Shown: positions 49,690 through 57,509 of the stretch, piece by piece
How positions within the stretch are numbered: position 1 is the first letter of the stretch
How the letters are laid out: each line of letters begins with the position of its first letter
Position numbers and translations under genes: made by a program
The notes under the pieces: model-generated
Database searches by the model: none
The model's input: the letters and a program-made list of their open reading frames with translations, nothing else
Told to the model about the DNA's origin: nothing
Assembly: GCF_016887965.1 (NCBI RefSeq)
Contig: NZ_JAFDVD010000027.1
Coordinates: forward strand, 1 to 64,000
Direction: 5' to 3'
Origin: Phycicoccus sonneratiae
GTDB lineage: Bacteria > Actinomycetota > Actinomycetes > Actinomycetales > Dermatophilaceae
DNA length: 64,000 nucleotides

Positions 49690-50526
49690 GTGCCGGATAG
49701 GACAAACGCGACGGCGTCGACCGCCGGAGTGCTGCGCCCGGACGAGTTCGCGCGGCACGTCCGGCTCGAGCGCTCGCCCGCCGGCCCGGGCGTCGCGCCG
49801 TGGGTCGAGAACCACTGGGGCCTGCGGTGGGCGCTGCCGGACGGGCGGTGGTTCGCGAGCGAGGTGCTGCCGCACCCGACGTGCTCGCTCACCGTCGAGC
49901 ACGGGCACCGGCGCGCGGGGATGCCGGAGGGCGAGACCGTCGTCGTCACCGGGGTGTGCACCCGGCGCTTCGACGTCGAGATCCGCGGCGAGGGGGTCGT
50001 CCACGGGGTGCGGTTCCGCCCGGGCGGGCTGACGGCCCTCACCGGGCGTCCGGCCTCGGGATGGGTCGACCGCTCGGTGCCGGCCCGCGACGTGCTGCCC
50101 GAGCGGCTCGTCGCGCGCCTCGCCGACCCCGCCCTCGTGGAGGACCCTGCGGCGTGGCGGGCGGCCGTGGAGGAGGAGCTGGCGGCCGTCGTTCCCGCGC
50201 CCGACCCGCGGCACGAGGAGCTGCTGCGCATCGTGGCGGACGTGCTCGAGGACCGGTCGCTGCTCACCGTCGCCGACGTCGCCGCACGCCACGGCACGAC
50301 GCCGCGCAGCCTCCAGCGGCTCTTCACGCACTACGTGGGGGTCGGGCCGAAGTGGGTGCTCGCCCGGTACCGGATGCACGACGTGGTCACGGCCCTGGAC
50401 GACGGCTACGACGGCACCCTCACCGACCTCGCGCACCGCTTCGGCTGGTACGACCAGGCGCACTTCACCCGCGACTTCACCGCCCTCGTCGGTGTGACGC
50501 CCGGGCGGTACCGCAGCCGCCGCTGA
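49690..50526 (+). CDS. AraC-family regulator
   Basis: This 278-residue protein has an N-terminal cupin-like effector part with a DUF6597-type pattern (WVENHWGLRWALPDGRWFASEVLPHP, GVRFRPGGLTALTG) and a C-terminal AraC double HTH (about 180-278: TVADVAARHGTTPRSLQRLF, LTDLAHRFGWYDQAHFTRDF). The target is unknown; the neighbouring VOC gene is a natural candidate. It precedes the MurNAc cluster but a repeat element and a separate promoter lie between. Confidence 0.9.
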   Translation: MPDRTNATASTAGVLRPDEFARHVRLERSPAGPGVAPWVENHWGLRWALPDGRWFASEVLPHPTCSLTVEHGHRRAGMPEGETVVVTGVCTRRFDVEIRGEGVVHGVRFRPGGLTALTGRPASGWVDRSVPARDVLPERLVARLADPALVEDPAAWRAAVEEELAAVVPAPDPRHEELLRIVADVLEDRSLLTVADVAARHGTTPRSLQRLFTHYVGVGPKWVLARYRMHDVVTALDDGYDGTLTDLAHRFGWYDQAHFTRDFTALVGVTPGRYRSRR

Positions 50527-50532
50527 AGGGTC

Positions 50533-50609
50533 CGGCATCCGGAGGGAAGGTTCGGCGACCTGCCGGTTGCAACCGATCGGTCGCAGAAGGTTCCGGCATC
50601 CGGAGAGAA
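50533..50609. repeat. CGGCATCCGGAG element, copy 2 (direct arms)
   Basis: CGGCATCCGGAGGGAA (50533-50548) and CGGCATCCGGAGAGAA (50594-50609) lie in the same direction, around a dyad GCGACC/GGTCGC (50555-50584) with the inner palindrome CGGTTGCAACCG. The downstream flank AAGCTGGGACGGG parallels AAGCTGTGGCGGG after copy 1 at 14329-14408. Confidence 0.75.
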
Positions 50610-50634
50610 AGCTGGGACGGGTGGGGCGCTCCCG

Positions 50635-50663
50635 TTGCCGGATCCTCCGAGCGTGACTAAGTT
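50635..50663 (+). promoter_or_regulatory. Promoter of nagZ-namZ-amiE operon
   Basis: TTGCCG (50635-50640), a 17 nt spacer and TAAGTT (50658-50663) form a good sigma-70-type promoter 48 nt before the nagZ-like GTG. A pair of AAGTTACG motifs overlaps and follows it. Confidence 0.6.
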
Positions 50664-50697
50664 ACGTCGTATCTCACAACGACGTGAACAAGTTACG
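50659..50697. promoter_or_regulatory. Candidate MurR operator at nagZ
   Basis: AAGTTACG occurs at 50659-50666 and 50690-50697, and between them ACGTCGT/ACGACGT (50664-50670, 50679-50685) form an inverted repeat. The first copy overlaps the -10 box. GTTAC also recurs, in both orientations, around the murQ promoter. Confidence 0.45.
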
Positions 50698-50711
50698 CAT
50701 CTGGAGGAACC

Positions 50712-52520
50712 GTGACCTGGACGCCCACCCGCCGCACCGCCCTCACCGGAGGCCTGGCCGTCGCCCTCGCGGGGGCCGGAGCACCGATCGCCGAGGCCGG
50801 CGGTCGTCACCCCGACCACGGTCACCACCACGGCTGGGTCACCTCGACCCTGGCCCGGATGAGCTTGCGCGAGAAGGTCGGCCAGCTCTTCGTGCAGCAG
50901 GTCTACGGCGACACCGCCACCACCGCGCGCACCGAGAACACCACGCTCTACGGCGTCGCGACCCCGGCCGAGGTCGTGCAGAAGTACATGCTCGGGGGCG
51001 TCATCTACTTCGCGTGGACCGACAGCGTCAAGGACCCCGACCAGATCACCGCCCTGAGCAACGGCCTCCAGAAGGCGGCGCTGACCCGCCGCACGAAGGC
51101 CCGCGTCCCGCTCACCGTCGGGGTCGACCAGGAGCAGGGAGTCGTCACGCGCATCGGCCCGCCGGCCACCCAGTTCCCCGGCTCGATGGCCCTCGGCGCC
51201 GGCCGCAGCACGAAGGACGCCCGCAGCGCCGCCGCCATCACCGGGCAGGAGCTGCGCGCGATGGGCATCACGACGAACTTCGCGCCCGACGCCGACACCA
51301 ACGTCAACCCGCTCAACCCGGTCATCGGCACCCGGTCGTTCTCCTCCGACCCGGCGCTCGCGTCGCAGATGGTCGCCGCCCAGGTCACGGGCTACCAGCG
51401 CGACGGGGGCGTGATGGCCGCCGCCAAGCACTTCCCGGGGCACGGCGACACCGCCACCGACAGCCACGTCGCGTTCCCGGTCATCACGCACACGCGCGAG
51501 CAGTGGGAGACCATCGACGCCCCGCCGTTCCGGGCCGCGATCGAGGCCGGCATCGACATGGTGATGACCGCCCACCTCGCCTTCCCGGCCCTCGACGACA
51601 GCGGCGACCCCGCCACGCTGAGCAAGCCGATCCTCACCGGCCTGCTGCGCGAGGAGCTCGGCTTCGAGGGCGTCATCATCACCGACTCCCTCGAGATGCA
51701 GGGCGTGCGCGACAAGTACGGCGACGAGGAGGTGGCGGTGCGCGCGCTCGAGGCCGGCGCCGACCAGCTGCTGATGAGCCCGGCGCTCCCGAAGGCCTTC
51801 GAGGCCGTCGTCGCTGCCGTCGAGTCCGGCCGGATCAGCCGGCGCGACCTCGACGCGAAGGTCCGCCGCGTCCTCACCCTCAAGGCCGAGCGCGGCGTCG
51901 TGCGGCGTCCCTGGTCCGACCCCCGCCGGGTCGACGACGTCGTCGGCACCGCCGCGCACCTCGCGGTCGCCGACGCCGTGTCGAACCGCACGACGACGCT
52001 CGTGCGCAACGACGACGGCGTCCTGCCGATGGCGGTCTCCGGCAAGAACCTCCTCGTCACCGGCTACGGCGACACGACGACGAAGACCCTCGCCGCCGGC
52101 CTCGCCGGCCAGGGCGCGAGCACGACGGTCCTCACCACCGGCTCCTCGCCCACCGACGCCCAGATCGCGGCGGCCGTCTCCGCGGCGGCCGGGCGCGACG
52201 CGGTGGTCGTCACGACGATGAAGGCCTGGGACACCACGGTCACCGACAAGACCCGCGGCCAGCAGAAGCTCGTGGCCGCCCTGCGGCAGACGGGGGTTCC
52301 CGTCGTCGTCGTCGCCACGCGCGACCCCTACGACGTCGCGTACCTCGGCGACTGCGAGACCTACCTCGCCACGTACAGCTACAGCCCCGTCGCCCTGCAG
52401 GCCGCGGCCCGGGTCATCACCGGCGCGGTGTCGCCGACGGGCAAGCTGCCCGTCGACGTCCCCGTCGCCGGCGACCCCACGACCGTCCTCTACCCGTTCG
52501 GCTTCGGCCTCGGCTACTGA
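50712..52520 (+). CDS. nagZ: Exported GH3 beta-N-acetylglucosaminidase (NagZ-like)
   Basis: This 602-residue enzyme removes GlcNAc from peptidoglycan fragments. A twin-arginine signal (TRRTALTGGLAVALAGAG, residues 6-23) exports it. The GH3 barrel has VDQEQGVVTR, the His/Asp loop KHFPGHGDTATDSH characteristic of NagZ, and the nucleophile Asp in ITDSLEMQG; a C-terminal Rossmann-like domain follows, as in B. subtilis NagZ. GGAGG is 4 nt before the GTG. It is the first gene of the MurNAc cluster; with NamZ and the AmiE-like protein it forms an extracellular set. Confidence 0.92.
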   Translation: MTWTPTRRTALTGGLAVALAGAGAPIAEAGGRHPDHGHHHGWVTSTLARMSLREKVGQLFVQQVYGDTATTARTENTTLYGVATPAEVVQKYMLGGVIYFAWTDSVKDPDQITALSNGLQKAALTRRTKARVPLTVGVDQEQGVVTRIGPPATQFPGSMALGAGRSTKDARSAAAITGQELRAMGITTNFAPDADTNVNPLNPVIGTRSFSSDPALASQMVAAQVTGYQRDGGVMAAAKHFPGHGDTATDSHVAFPVITHTREQWETIDAPPFRAAIEAGIDMVMTAHLAFPALDDSGDPATLSKPILTGLLREELGFEGVIITDSLEMQGVRDKYGDEEVAVRALEAGADQLLMSPALPKAFEAVVAAVESGRISRRDLDAKVRRVLTLKAERGVVRRPWSDPRRVDDVVGTAAHLAVADAVSNRTTTLVRNDDGVLPMAVSGKNLLVTGYGDTTTKTLAAGLAGQGASTTVLTTGSSPTDAQIAAAVSAAAGRDAVVVTTMKAWDTTVTDKTRGQQKLVAALRQTGVPVVVVATRDPYDVAYLGDCETYLATYSYSPVALQAAARVITGAVSPTGKLPVDVPVAGDPTTVLYPFGFGLGY

Positions 52521-52551
52521 CGCCGGCCACCCCGAGACCCCAGGAGAACGC

Positions 52552-53862
52552 ATGACCTCGCTCGACCGCCGCACCCTCTTCGCGGCCGGCGCCCTCGGCG
52601 CCGCGGCCACCGCCGCCACCGTCGGGGCCGCCCCCGCCTCCGCCACCTCCGGCCACGGTCACGGGAAGGGCGTCGTCCCCGGCGCCGACCGGGCCGCCGC
52701 CGACCGCTGGAAGGTCCTGCGCGGACGGAAGGTCGGGGTGGTCACCAACCCGACCGGCATCCTGCGCAACCTCCGCAGCATCGTGGACGAGATGCACGAC
52801 TCCGGCGCCGTCGACCTGCACGCGGTCTTCGGTCCCGAGCACGGCTTCCGCGGCACCGCCCAGGCGGGCGACGCCGAGGAGACCTACACCGACCCGCGCA
52901 CCGGCGTGACGGTCTACGACGCCTACGGCGCCACCGCGGACTCACTGACCCGGATGGTCCGCGAGGCCGGCGTCGACACCGTCGTCTTCGACATCCAGGA
53001 CGTCGGCGCGCGCTTCTACACCTACGTCTGGACGATGTACACGGCGATGCGGGCGGCCCTGCGCGCCGGCGCCTCGTTCGTCGTCCTCGACCGCCCGAAC
53101 CCCATCGGCGGGACGGCCCGCGGCCCGATGATGACGACCGCCTTCACGACCGGCGTCGGCGCGAAGGAGATCGTCCAGGCCCACGGCATGACCGTCGGCG
53201 AGCTGGCCCGCTTCTTCGACGGCGAGTTCCTCGAGGCCGAGGAGGGGCGGACGCTCGGCGACCGGCTCGAGGTCGTGGAGGTCTCCGGCTGGCGCCGCGA
53301 CACCGTCTTCGCCGACACCGGGCTCACGTGGGTGCTGCCGAGCCCGAACATGCCGACGCCGAACACCGCGCTCGTCTACCCCGGCACCTGCCTGTTCGAG
53401 GGCACGAACCTCTCCGAGGGGCGTGGCACGACGGCCCCGTTCGAGCTCGTCGGCGCCCCGTTCGTCGACCACCGCTGGGCCGAGCGGCTCGTCGCCCGCG
53501 ACGTCCCCGGCGTCGCGTTCCGCGAGGCGTACTTCAACCCGGTCGTCAACAAGCACGTCGGGAAGGTCTGCGGTGGCGTGCAGGTGCACGTCACCGACCC
53601 GCTGCGGCTCGACGGGCCGCGGCTCGGGGCCGAGATGCTCGTCGCCGCCAAGGCCCTCTACGCCGACTTCGCCTGGCGCCAGGACAGCTACGACCCCGCC
53701 CGTCCGTTCTGGGTCGACAAGCTGACCGGGTCGCCGCGCCTGCGGGAGATGGTCGACGCCGGCGCCCCGGCCGACGAGGTCGTCGGCGCCTGGCGCGAGG
53801 AGCTCGCGGCGTTCGACCGCCGTCGGAAGCCCTACCTGCTCTACCGCGGCGGCCGCCGGTGA
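52552..53862 (+). CDS. namZ: Exported exo-beta-N-acetylmuramidase (NamZ-like, DUF1343/GH171)
   Basis: This 436-residue protein carries a twin-arginine signal (DRRTLFAAGALGAAA) and a full DUF1343 domain: VGVVTNPTG, the FGPEHGFRGTAQAGD active-site segment, TVVFDIQDVGARFYTY, VLDRPNPIGG and LPSPNMPTPNTALVYPGTCLFEGTNLSEGRGT. The B. subtilis homologue NamZ (YbbC) splits MurNAc from the non-reducing end of wall fragments. AGGAG is 5 nt before the ATG, 31 nt after nagZ. The stop is overlapped by the next gene. Confidence 0.94.
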   Translation: MTSLDRRTLFAAGALGAAATAATVGAAPASATSGHGHGKGVVPGADRAAADRWKVLRGRKVGVVTNPTGILRNLRSIVDEMHDSGAVDLHAVFGPEHGFRGTAQAGDAEETYTDPRTGVTVYDAYGATADSLTRMVREAGVDTVVFDIQDVGARFYTYVWTMYTAMRAALRAGASFVVLDRPNPIGGTARGPMMTTAFTTGVGAKEIVQAHGMTVGELARFFDGEFLEAEEGRTLGDRLEVVEVSGWRRDTVFADTGLTWVLPSPNMPTPNTALVYPGTCLFEGTNLSEGRGTTAPFELVGAPFVDHRWAERLVARDVPGVAFREAYFNPVVNKHVGKVCGGVQVHVTDPLRLDGPRLGAEMLVAAKALYADFAWRQDSYDPARPFWVDKLTGSPRLREMVDAGAPADEVVGAWREELAAFDRRRKPYLLYRGGRR

Positions 53863-55601
53863 CCGCCCCGACCGGCGCCCGCCGACGGGCCTGGGCCGTC
53901 CTCGCGACGACCGGCGTGCTCGCCGCGTCCGTCGTCGCCGCCTCGCCCGCGACCGCGAACGACGTCGACCGACCCGAGAAGGGGTTCATGCCCGCCAGCA
54001 CCGTCCTGCGCGACCGCGCGCCGCAGAAGGTCGGCCTCGACCCCGCGCCCATCGCCGAGGCCGAACGCCTCATCGCCTCCCACGAGGAGGCCCCGACGCC
54101 CGACGGCCACCCGATGTACGGCGGAGCCGTGGGCGTCATGGGCCACGACGGCGCGGTCGTCGCCCGGCACGCCAGCGGGTGGGCGGTGCGCTGGCAGGAC
54201 GCGACGACCGAGCTCCCCCGCGACGAGTGGGTGCCGATGCGCGAGGACACCGTCTTCGACCTCGCGTCGGTGAGCAAGCTGTTCACCTCGCTCGTCACCG
54301 TGCAGCTCGTCGAGCAGGGGGAGGTCGACCTCGACGCCCCCGTGGCGACCTACCTCCCGGAGTTCGCCGCGAACGGCAAGGAGGCGGTCACCGTCCGCCA
54401 GCTGCTGACGCACACCTCCGGCTTCACCTCGTGGCTGCCGCTGTGGTCGAAGTACCCCGACGAGGCGTCGCGCATCCAGGCCGTCATGGACCAGCCGCTC
54501 ACCAACCCGGCCGGCTCGACCTACCTCTACAGCGACCTCAACCTCATCACCCTCGGCGTGATGGCCGAGCGCCTCACCGGCACGACCCTCGACCGGCTGG
54601 TGCACGACCGCATCACGGCCCCGCTGGGGATGCGCGACACGGGGTACAACCCGGCCGACAGGGAGCGCACGGCCGCCACCGAGTACCAGACGGCGCCGCC
54701 GCGCGGGCTCGTGTGGGGCGAGGTGCACGACGAGAACGCCTGGTCGCTCGGCGGCGTCGCCGGGCACGCCGGTGTCTTCTCGACGGCCGACGACCTCGCG
54801 GTCCTCGCCCAGGCGCTGCTCAACGGCGGCACCTACCGGGGCCACCGGATCCTCGACCGCAGGAGCGTCGAGCTGCTCGTCACGAACTTCAACCAGGCCT
54901 TCCCGGGCGACGCGCACGGCCTCGGGTTCGAGCTCGACCAGCGCTGGTACATGGACGGCCTCTCGGGTCCCCGCACGGCCGGGCACACCGGGTACACCGG
55001 CACCTCGATCGTCATCGACTTCGACAGCCGCTCCTTCGCCGTCCTCCTCACCAACCGGGTGCACCCCTCGCGCGAGTGGGGCAGCAACAACCAGGCGCGC
55101 CGCGAGTGGGCCCGCGGCCTCGCGCTCGCGATGCCCGTCGACCCCCGGCACGGGCGCACGGCCTGGGAGTCCGGGCACGCCGACGCCACGACCGCCACGC
55201 TGACCGCTCCGGTGCAGGTGCCGGCCCGCGGCGGGCGGCTCGCCTTCGACCTCTTCGTCGACACCGAGGACACCGACGTCCTCACCCTCGAGACCTCCGC
55301 CGACGGCGGCACGACGTGGACCCCGCTGCCCTTCGCCCTGCGCGAGCGGGGGACCGAGACGACCACCGACGGCACCGTCTCCGGGTACCACGAGCGGCGC
55401 TGGGCCCAGGCCCGGGCCGACCTCCCGGCCGGTGACCTGCTGCTCCGGTGGCGGATGACGACCGACGCCCAGTACCTGGGGCGCGGCGTCCTCGTCGACG
55501 GCGTGCGCGCCACGGCCGGACACCACGTGCTGCTCGACGGCGAGCGGCACGCGTCCGTGTTCGACCCCCGCGGGTGGAGCGTCGTGCGCAGAGGGACCTA
55601 G
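53859..55601 (+). CDS. Exported serine hydrolase (AmiE/class C beta-lactamase-like) with C-terminal domain
   Basis: This 580-residue protein has a signal peptide (residues 8-34, ending SPATAND), a serine beta-lactamase-fold domain (about 55-425) with nucleophile motif SVSK (Ser137, Lys140), YSDLN (Tyr224) and GHTGYTG, and an extra C-terminal beta-sandwich-like region (about 435-580, STSADGG-type pattern). In B. subtilis the same cluster position is held by AmiE, an N-acetylmuramyl-L-alanine amidase of this fold that frees MurNAc from peptide. GTG overlaps the namZ stop. An amidase role is inferred from context. Confidence 0.82.
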   Translation: MTAPTGARRRAWAVLATTGVLAASVVAASPATANDVDRPEKGFMPASTVLRDRAPQKVGLDPAPIAEAERLIASHEEAPTPDGHPMYGGAVGVMGHDGAVVARHASGWAVRWQDATTELPRDEWVPMREDTVFDLASVSKLFTSLVTVQLVEQGEVDLDAPVATYLPEFAANGKEAVTVRQLLTHTSGFTSWLPLWSKYPDEASRIQAVMDQPLTNPAGSTYLYSDLNLITLGVMAERLTGTTLDRLVHDRITAPLGMRDTGYNPADRERTAATEYQTAPPRGLVWGEVHDENAWSLGGVAGHAGVFSTADDLAVLAQALLNGGTYRGHRILDRRSVELLVTNFNQAFPGDAHGLGFELDQRWYMDGLSGPRTAGHTGYTGTSIVIDFDSRSFAVLLTNRVHPSREWGSNNQARREWARGLALAMPVDPRHGRTAWESGHADATTATLTAPVQVPARGGRLAFDLFVDTEDTDVLTLETSADGGTTWTPLPFALRERGTETTTDGTVSGYHERRWAQARADLPAGDLLLRWRMTTDAQYLGRGVLVDGVRATAGHHVLLDGERHASVFDPRGWSVVRRGT

Positions 55602-55604
55602 GTT
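55599..55604 (+). promoter_or_regulatory. -10 box, leaderless murR
   Basis: TAGGTT overlaps the TAG stop codon of the serine hydrolase gene and lies 6 nt before the murR ATG (55611), so the regulator has its own leaderless promoter inside the cluster. Confidence 0.5.
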
Positions 55605-55610
55605 GTGCTC

Positions 55611-56486
55611 ATGGCCAGCCAGCCCCTCGACGGTGCTCCCTCGCTCCTCGTCCGGCTCCGCGGCGTCCGGCCCTCGCTCTCACCGGCCGAGGACCGCGTC
55701 GCGGAGCAGGTCCTCGCCGACCCCCGCGCCGCCGCCGGGCTGACGATCAGCGAGCTCGCGGTCGCCGCCTCGACGTCCGAGACCACCGTCCTGCGCTTCT
55801 GCAAGCGGCTCGGGCTGCGCGGCTACCCGCAGCTGCGGCTCGCGCTCGCCGAGGCCTCCACCGGAGGGCGTCCGCAGGCCCCGACGAGCGACATCAGCGA
55901 CGAGGACTCCGTCGACGACGTCATCGCCAAGGTCGCGCACGCCGACGCCAGCGCCGTCGACGAGACCGCCCAGACCATCGACCGCGGGGCCCTCACCGCG
56001 GCCGCCGAGGCGATCTCGCGGGCCACGCGCGTCGACGTCTACGGCATCGGGGCCAGCGCCCTCGTCGGGATGGACCTCCAGCAGAAGCTGCACCGCATCG
56101 GCTCGATGGTGTTCTGCTGGAACGACCCCCACATCGCCCTGACGAGCGCGACGCTGCTCGGGCCGGGCGATGTCGCCATCGGCGTCTCGCACTCCGGCAC
56201 CACGGTCGAGACCGTCGAGGCGCTCGAGCTCGCCCGGACGCGGGGCGCGACGACCGTCGCCATCACGAACTTCCCGGTCTCCCGGCTCGCCGAGGTGGCC
56301 GACCACGTGCTGGCCACCGCGGCCCGCGAGTCGAGCCTGCGCTCCGGGGCCACCGCGAGCCGCATCGCGGCGCTCACGGTCGTCGACTGCCTCTACATCA
56401 CCGTCGCCCAGCGCGACCTCGCCCGCGCGCGCTCGGCCGTCGAGCACACCCGGCAGGCCGTCGCCGGGCACCACGTCCGTTACTGA
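55611..56486 (+). CDS. murR: RpiR-family regulator (MurR-like)
   Basis: This 291-residue protein has an N-terminal RpiR HTH (LSPAEDRVAEQVLADPRAAAGLTISEL, AVAASTSETTVLRFCKRLGLRGYPQLRLAL) and a C-terminal SIS sugar-phosphate domain (about 125-265: VYGIGASALVGMDLQQKLHRIG, VSHSGTTVETVEA). MurR proteins bind MurNAc-6-phosphate. Its position directly upstream of murQ supports that ligand. A possible operator repeats GTTAC/GTAAC in the nagZ and murQ promoters. Confidence 0.88.
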   Translation: MASQPLDGAPSLLVRLRGVRPSLSPAEDRVAEQVLADPRAAAGLTISELAVAASTSETTVLRFCKRLGLRGYPQLRLALAEASTGGRPQAPTSDISDEDSVDDVIAKVAHADASAVDETAQTIDRGALTAAAEAISRATRVDVYGIGASALVGMDLQQKLHRIGSMVFCWNDPHIALTSATLLGPGDVAIGVSHSGTTVETVEALELARTRGATTVAITNFPVSRLAEVADHVLATAARESSLRSGATASRIAALTVVDCLYITVAQRDLARARSAVEHTRQAVAGHHVRY

Positions 56487-56516
56487 TTCACGGGATTGCG
56501 GACTCGGACGGAGGAA

Positions 56517-56524
56517 AGTAACAT
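56517..56524 (+). promoter_or_regulatory. -10 box of murQ operon with GTAAC motif
   Basis: TAACAT (56519-56524) is 7 nt before the murQ GTG. AGTAAC (56517-56522) overlaps it, and the complementary GTTACT lies at 56479-56484 across the murR stop codon. A bound regulator could block this promoter. Confidence 0.45.
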
Positions 56525-56531
56525 CGCTCGG

Positions 56532-57509
56532 GTGAGCACCGAGGCCACCGTCATCGCCCCCACCGAGGAGCGGCATCCCGGCACCGTGGGCATCGACGCC
56601 CTCGGCACCCTCGACGTGCTCCGGCTGCTCAACGCCGAGGACGCGCTCGTCGCACCGGCCGTGGCCGAGGTCCTCCCCGCGCTCGCCGCCCTCGTCGACG
56701 CCGCCGTCGAGGCCGTCCGGGCGGGCGGCACCGTGCACTACGTCGGGGCCGGCACCTCGGGTCGGCTCGCCGTCCTCGACGCCGCCGAGCTGCTCCCCAC
56801 CTTCAACGCCCCACCGGGGCTCGTCGTCGCGCACCACGCGGGTGGGGCCGAGGCCCTGCTGCGCGCGGTCGAGAACGTCGAGGACGACGCGGACCGGGGG
56901 AGGGCCGACCTCGACGCCGTGGGCGGGGGCGACGTCGTGGTCGGCCTCACCGCGTCCGGGCGCACGCCGTACGTCGGCGGCGCCCTCGCCCTGGCTCGCG
57001 AGCGCGGTGCCGTCACCGCCCTCGTCACCTCGAACCCGCACCCGGAGCTCGCCGCCCTCGCCGACCACCTGCTCGCCGTCGACACCGGCCCCGAGGTGAT
57101 CACCGGCTCGACCCGGCTCAAGGCCGGTACCGCGCAGAAGCTCGTCCTCAACGCCTTCTCGACCGCGGTGATGATCCGCCTCGGCCGCACCTGGTCCAAC
57201 CTCATGGTCGACGTCGTCGCGACGAACGCCAAGCTGCGCGGACGCGTCGTGCGCATCCTCCGTGAGGCGAGCGGCGCCGACGAGGCCGAGGCCCGTGCGG
57301 CGCTCGAGGCCACCGACGGCGAGCTGAAGCCGGCGCTCGTCACCCTCCTCGCCGGGGTGGACGCCGCGACCGCCCGCACCGCGCTCGCCACCCACGGCGG
57401 CTCGGTCGCCCGCGCCCTCACCGCCGTCGGTGGCGTCCCCGCCGACCCCGACTCCCACCGCAGCACCCACCGGCCCCTGGCCCCCGTCCCGACAGGAGAC
57501 CACGCATGA
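56532..57509 (+). CDS. murQ: N-acetylmuramic acid 6-phosphate etherase
   Basis: This 325-residue SIS-domain enzyme cleaves the lactyl ether of MurNAc-6-P to give GlcNAc-6-P and D-lactate. Hallmarks are TEERHPGTVGIDAL, VGAGTSGRLAVLDAAELLPTF (first catalytic Glu), AVENVEDD (second Glu) and TGSTRLKAGTAQKLVLNAFSTA. The length is normal. It is the diagnostic enzyme for a MurNAc catabolic route. Its stop is overlapped by the binding-protein gene (ATGA). Confidence 0.97.
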   Translation: MSTEATVIAPTEERHPGTVGIDALGTLDVLRLLNAEDALVAPAVAEVLPALAALVDAAVEAVRAGGTVHYVGAGTSGRLAVLDAAELLPTFNAPPGLVVAHHAGGAEALLRAVENVEDDADRGRADLDAVGGGDVVVGLTASGRTPYVGGALALARERGAVTALVTSNPHPELAALADHLLAVDTGPEVITGSTRLKAGTAQKLVLNAFSTAVMIRLGRTWSNLMVDVVATNAKLRGRVVRILREASGADEAEARAALEATDGELKPALVTLLAGVDAATARTALATHGGSVARALTAVGGVPADPDSHRSTHRPLAPVPTGDHA

